Shown here piece after piece: positions 62,039-64,000 of a stretch of DNA of 64,000 bases; position 1 is the first letter of the stretch; each line of letters opens with the position of its first letter. Source of the DNA: Bacillota bacterium (GTDB lineage: Bacteria > Bacillota > Sulfobacillia > JAJZYS01 > JAJYTV01); NCBI GenBank assembly GCA_021799275.1, contig JAJZAT010000002.1, positions 127,293 to 191,292 on the forward strand, read 5' to 3'. The position numbers and the translations under genes are program-made. The notes below the pieces were generated by a model, which saw nothing but the letters and a program-made list of their open reading frames with translations, ran no database searches and was not told the origin of the DNA.

Positions 62039-63211
62039 CTGGAGGAAGTCCGGGCCGATGTCGCGATCATCGGCGGCGGCGTCATGGGGCCGTCGGTCGC
62101 CTATCATCTGCGAAACCTGAACCTTGCGCGGGATGTCGTCGTCTTCGAGCAGGACCCGCTGCACATGCACTCGTCGACAGGACTCTCGGCGGGTGGCATC
62201 CGCCAGCTCTTCTCGACCCCGGCCAACATCGCCCTCGCCCGCTGGAGCGTCGAGTTCTACCGGCGCTTCCCCGAGGTGATGGCAACCGCCCAGGGCCCTG
62301 GTCCCGACGTCGGCTTCCGCCAGAACGGCTACCTCTTCCTGCTCGACAAGGCCAACGAGTCCGCGCTGCTGCGGCGCGCGGACTACCAGGAGGCGCACGG
62401 CGTCGAGCTGGAGCGCCTGTCGCCCGCGCAGGTGAAGGAGCGCTATCCGGAGCTCGCGACGGACGATCTCACCGGGGGCATCTTCGGCGTCGAAGCCGGC
62501 TTCCTCGACCCCTACCAGGTGATGCGCGGCTTTACCGACAAGGCCCGGGAGCTTGGCGTGCGCTTCGTGCCGGAGGAGGCCGTGGCGATCGAGACGTTCC
62601 AGGGCCGCGTGCAGGCCGTCAGCAGCGCGAACGTAAGGGTCCAGGCGGATGTCGTCGTCAACGCGGCAGGCGCCTGGGCCGGCAAGGTCGGCCGTCTCGC
62701 CGGCGTCGACGTGCCCATCGTGCCGAAGGCCCGCCAGATCTACATCTGCGACGTACCGGAGGACCGTTTTGGCAACTATCCCTTGACGGTGGATCCGACG
62801 GGCTTCTACTTCCGCCCGGAGGCCGGCGGACGCGTGCTCTGCGGCAAGGCCTTCGACGACGACCCAGAGGATTTCGTCTGGGACTGGAATCGGGGGCTGT
62901 TTCAGGACGCCATCTGGCCGGACCTGGCGACAAGGGTGCCGATGCTGGAGCGGCTGCATCTTGGCAACGGCTGGTGCGGGCTTTACGAGGTGACGCCCGA
63001 CGACAACGCGATCATCGGCCCGCACCCTGATCTGAGGGGCTTTCAGATCATCGCCGGGTTCTCGGGCCATGGCATGATGCAGGGTCCGGCCGCGGGCCTC
63101 GCGCTCGCCGAGATCATCGGCCATGGCGCGGCGCGCTCCGTCGACGTCGAGGGACTCGACCTCGCCCGCTTCGCCGAAGGACGGCTGATCCAGGAGGACG
63201 CCGTCGTCTGA
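62039..63211 (+). CDS. FAD-dependent amino acid/sarcosine oxidase-like enzyme, CTG start
   Basis: A 390-residue DAO-family flavoenzyme. The FAD motif is VAIIGGGVMGPSVAYHLRN near the N-terminus. SSTGLSAGGIRQLFSTP, VVNAAGAWAGKVG and the C-terminal GFSGHGMMQGPAAGLALAE complete the fold, close to sarcosine or glycine oxidases and dimethylglycine-type subunits. The start is CTG at 62039, six bases after GGAGGGG; the nearest upstream alternative start (GTG 62006) has no such site. It probably oxidises an amine or amino acid. It is divergent from gntR. Confidence 0.87.
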   Translation: MEEVRADVAIIGGGVMGPSVAYHLRNLNLARDVVVFEQDPLHMHSSTGLSAGGIRQLFSTPANIALARWSVEFYRRFPEVMATAQGPGPDVGFRQNGYLFLLDKANESALLRRADYQEAHGVELERLSPAQVKERYPELATDDLTGGIFGVEAGFLDPYQVMRGFTDKARELGVRFVPEEAVAIETFQGRVQAVSSANVRVQADVVVNAAGAWAGKVGRLAGVDVPIVPKARQIYICDVPEDRFGNYPLTVDPTGFYFRPEAGGRVLCGKAFDDDPEDFVWDWNRGLFQDAIWPDLATRVPMLERLHLGNGWCGLYEVTPDDNAIIGPHPDLRGFQIIAGFSGHGMMQGPAAGLALAEIIGHGAARSVDVEGLDLARFAEGRLIQEDAVV

Positions 63212-63219
63212 GCCATGCC

Positions 63220-63252
63220 GAAGGCCCCTCCCGTGCAGCGGGAGGGGCCTTC
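63220..63252. terminator. bidirectional hairpin terminator
   Basis: GAAGGCCCCTCCCG and CGGGAGGGGCCTTC form a perfect 14-bp stem with a TGCAG loop, eight bases after the FAD oxidoreductase stop and 12 before the DUF3243 stop on the other strand. Confidence 0.75.
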
Positions 63253-63264
63253 CTGTAGACTTGC

Positions 63265-63522
63265 TTAGTGGACGGTCCGTTCGATCATCTTGTGGAGCAC
63301 GGAGCTCATCGCGTGGCGCTCGTCGTCCGTGGCGTACTGCCACATCTGCTTCAGGAGAACCTGTTCCGGGGACTGCGGCTCGCTCTCCTTGAGCAGCCAG
63401 TCTCCGAGCCGCTTGGCGGACAGGTCGATGTGCTCCTTGGAGAGCCCCATCCCCTTGGCGACATCGAGCTTCTGCTCGAGTTCCTTCTCGAAGTGCTGGA
63501 ACGATTCCGTAAGCTGCGCCAA
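63265..63522 (-). CDS. DUF3243 (YmfJ-like) protein
   Basis: An 85-residue, mostly helical acidic protein that matches DUF3243, known from Bacillus YmfJ and other spore formers; its function is not established. Typical segments are LDVAKGMGLSKEHIDLSAKR, LGDWLLKESEPQSPEQVL and MWQYATDDERHAMSSVLHKM. TTG at 63522 is chosen because GGAGGGG lies five bases upstream and the length then equals the family. Confidence 0.85.
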   Translation of the reverse strand: MAQLTESFQHFEKELEQKLDVAKGMGLSKEHIDLSAKRLGDWLLKESEPQSPEQVLLKQMWQYATDDERHAMSSVLHKMIERTVH

Positions 63523-63596
63523 CTCAACCCCTCCTTTGCTGTTCTCCCAGTATCCTGCGGTGGCGCTGCAAATCTCATGCAACAGGAGGTGGCGCC

Positions 63597-64000
63597 TTGG
63601 TCCTGCCGCAGCGGCTCGAGTGCGCTCGCGACCTCATGCCGCGGCGAGGGGTCATGGCGGACATCGGCGCCGGCGACGGCCTCTTTGCGCGACGGCTGGC
63701 CGAAGAAGCGGATGTCTTCATGGTCTTCGCCACCGAGTTTGGCGATCTGCCGTTCAAACGCCTGGAAAGCGCCTGCGCGGGCCTGCAGAAGCTGACGCTG
63801 CGCCGCGGTGACGGCCTGCGTCCGCTGATCGGCGAGCCTCTAGCCGGCGTCGCCATCCTCGGCATGGGTGGTCGGACCATCCTGCGGATCCTCGATCTCG
63901 CCCACGCCTTCCCGCATGCGACGTTCGTGCTGGGACCGATGCAGTTGGCCGCCGACCTCCGCATGGGACTCGCGCAGCGCGGACTCGTGATCGTCGACGA
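63597..64000 (+). CDS. trmK: tRNA (adenine-22 N1) methyltransferase TrmK, truncated by window end
   Basis: The open frame continues past the window; 134 codons are visible. Begins LVLPQRLECARDLMPRRGVM with the SAM motif ADIGAGDGLFARRLAEE, then RRGDGLRPLIGEPLAG and the family-typical ILGMGGRTILRIL. TrmK methylates A22 of bacterial tRNAs. TTG at 63597 has AGGAGG seven bases upstream. It is divergent from DUF3243. The usual AxEVxxGP loop appears as FATEFGDLPFKR, a modest deviation. Confidence 0.82.
   Translation, partial: MVLPQRLECARDLMPRRGVMADIGAGDGLFARRLAEEADVFMVFATEFGDLPFKRLESACAGLQKLTLRRGDGLRPLIGEPLAGVAILGMGGRTILRILDLAHAFPHATFVLGPMQLAADLRMGLAQRGLVIVD

Overview
This window is about 64 kb of very GC-rich DNA packed with genes, most of them on the minus strand and many joined by ATGA, TGATG or GTGA stop/start overlaps. 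A complete gerA-gerC-gerB spore-germination operon, a DUF3243 (YmfJ-like) gene, a TrmK homologue, an RlmCD-type methyltransferase next to gatCAB and strong GGAGG-type ribosome binding sites point to a spore-forming, high-GC member of the Bacillota (Sulfobacillus, Symbiobacterium or Thermaerobacter-like). The lineage is inferred from gene content; no rRNA or tRNA gene was seen. Start codons are unusually varied: ATG, GTG, TTG and, in at least three well-supported cases, CTG.

Layout. 1-1,000: a VapBC-like toxin-antitoxin pair. 1,045-4,650: a small phosphoesterase, trmL, a LysR regulator, a secreted polysaccharide deacetylase and a nucleoside deaminase. 4,657-9,081: the gatC-gatA-gatB-rlmCD operon. 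9,119-11,215: an oppD-oppF ATPase pair with its own promoter and terminator. 11,225-15,423: ligA and pcrA. 15,615-17,828: a UppP-like phosphatase and a secreted amidase-domain protein. 17,875-29,121: an eleven-gene fatty-acid beta-oxidation operon headed by a TetR regulator with an operator-like palindrome. 29,225-34,995: the ger operon with a translationally coupled CorA-like gene, then a FUSC-type membrane protein. 35,116-38,015: an M42 peptidase and two Dpp-type permeases. 38,186-39,255: a thiol-redox cluster of Tpx, a glutaredoxin-like protein and a probable selenoprotein of the SelW/Rdx family. 39,318-44,977: an RDD protein, two divergent threonine-dehydratase-like enzymes, a Crp/Fnr regulator, a PfkB kinase, a beta-hydroxyacid dehydrogenase and a YigZ protein. 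45,120-61,906: an ornithine cyclodeaminase-like gene (plus strand) facing a fourteen-gene minus-strand run for branched-chain amino acid uptake and breakdown. 62,039-64,000: a FAD oxidoreductase, DUF3243 and the start of trmK.

How the genes work together. The fatty-acid operon encodes activation (acyl-CoA ligase), two acyl-CoA dehydrogenase-type proteins, ETF, an ETF:quinone-type membrane iron-sulfur oxidoreductase, hydratase, hydroxyacyl-CoA dehydrogenase and thiolase, so electrons can pass from acyl-CoA to the quinone pool. The second large run links LivKHMGF import to leucine dehydrogenase and a complete branched-chain 2-oxoacid dehydrogenase under a GntR regulator. An arginase-family protein and an ornithine cyclodeaminase homologue sit at its distal end. 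Together they suggest a heterotroph or mixotroph living on lipids, peptides and amino acids.

The most notable observation is the SelW-like gene at 39,010-39,255. An in-frame TGA occupies the second redox position of a CxxU motif and is followed at the expected distance by a small SECIS-like hairpin, so standard gene calling would split or miss it. Other points of interest are repeated CTG start codons, a FadN-like enzyme split into three genes, a LivM-LivG fusion, a CorA-like gene coupled to gerACB, three helically phased operator-like repeats in front of the Crp/Fnr gene, and an arginase-family protein with altered active-site positions.
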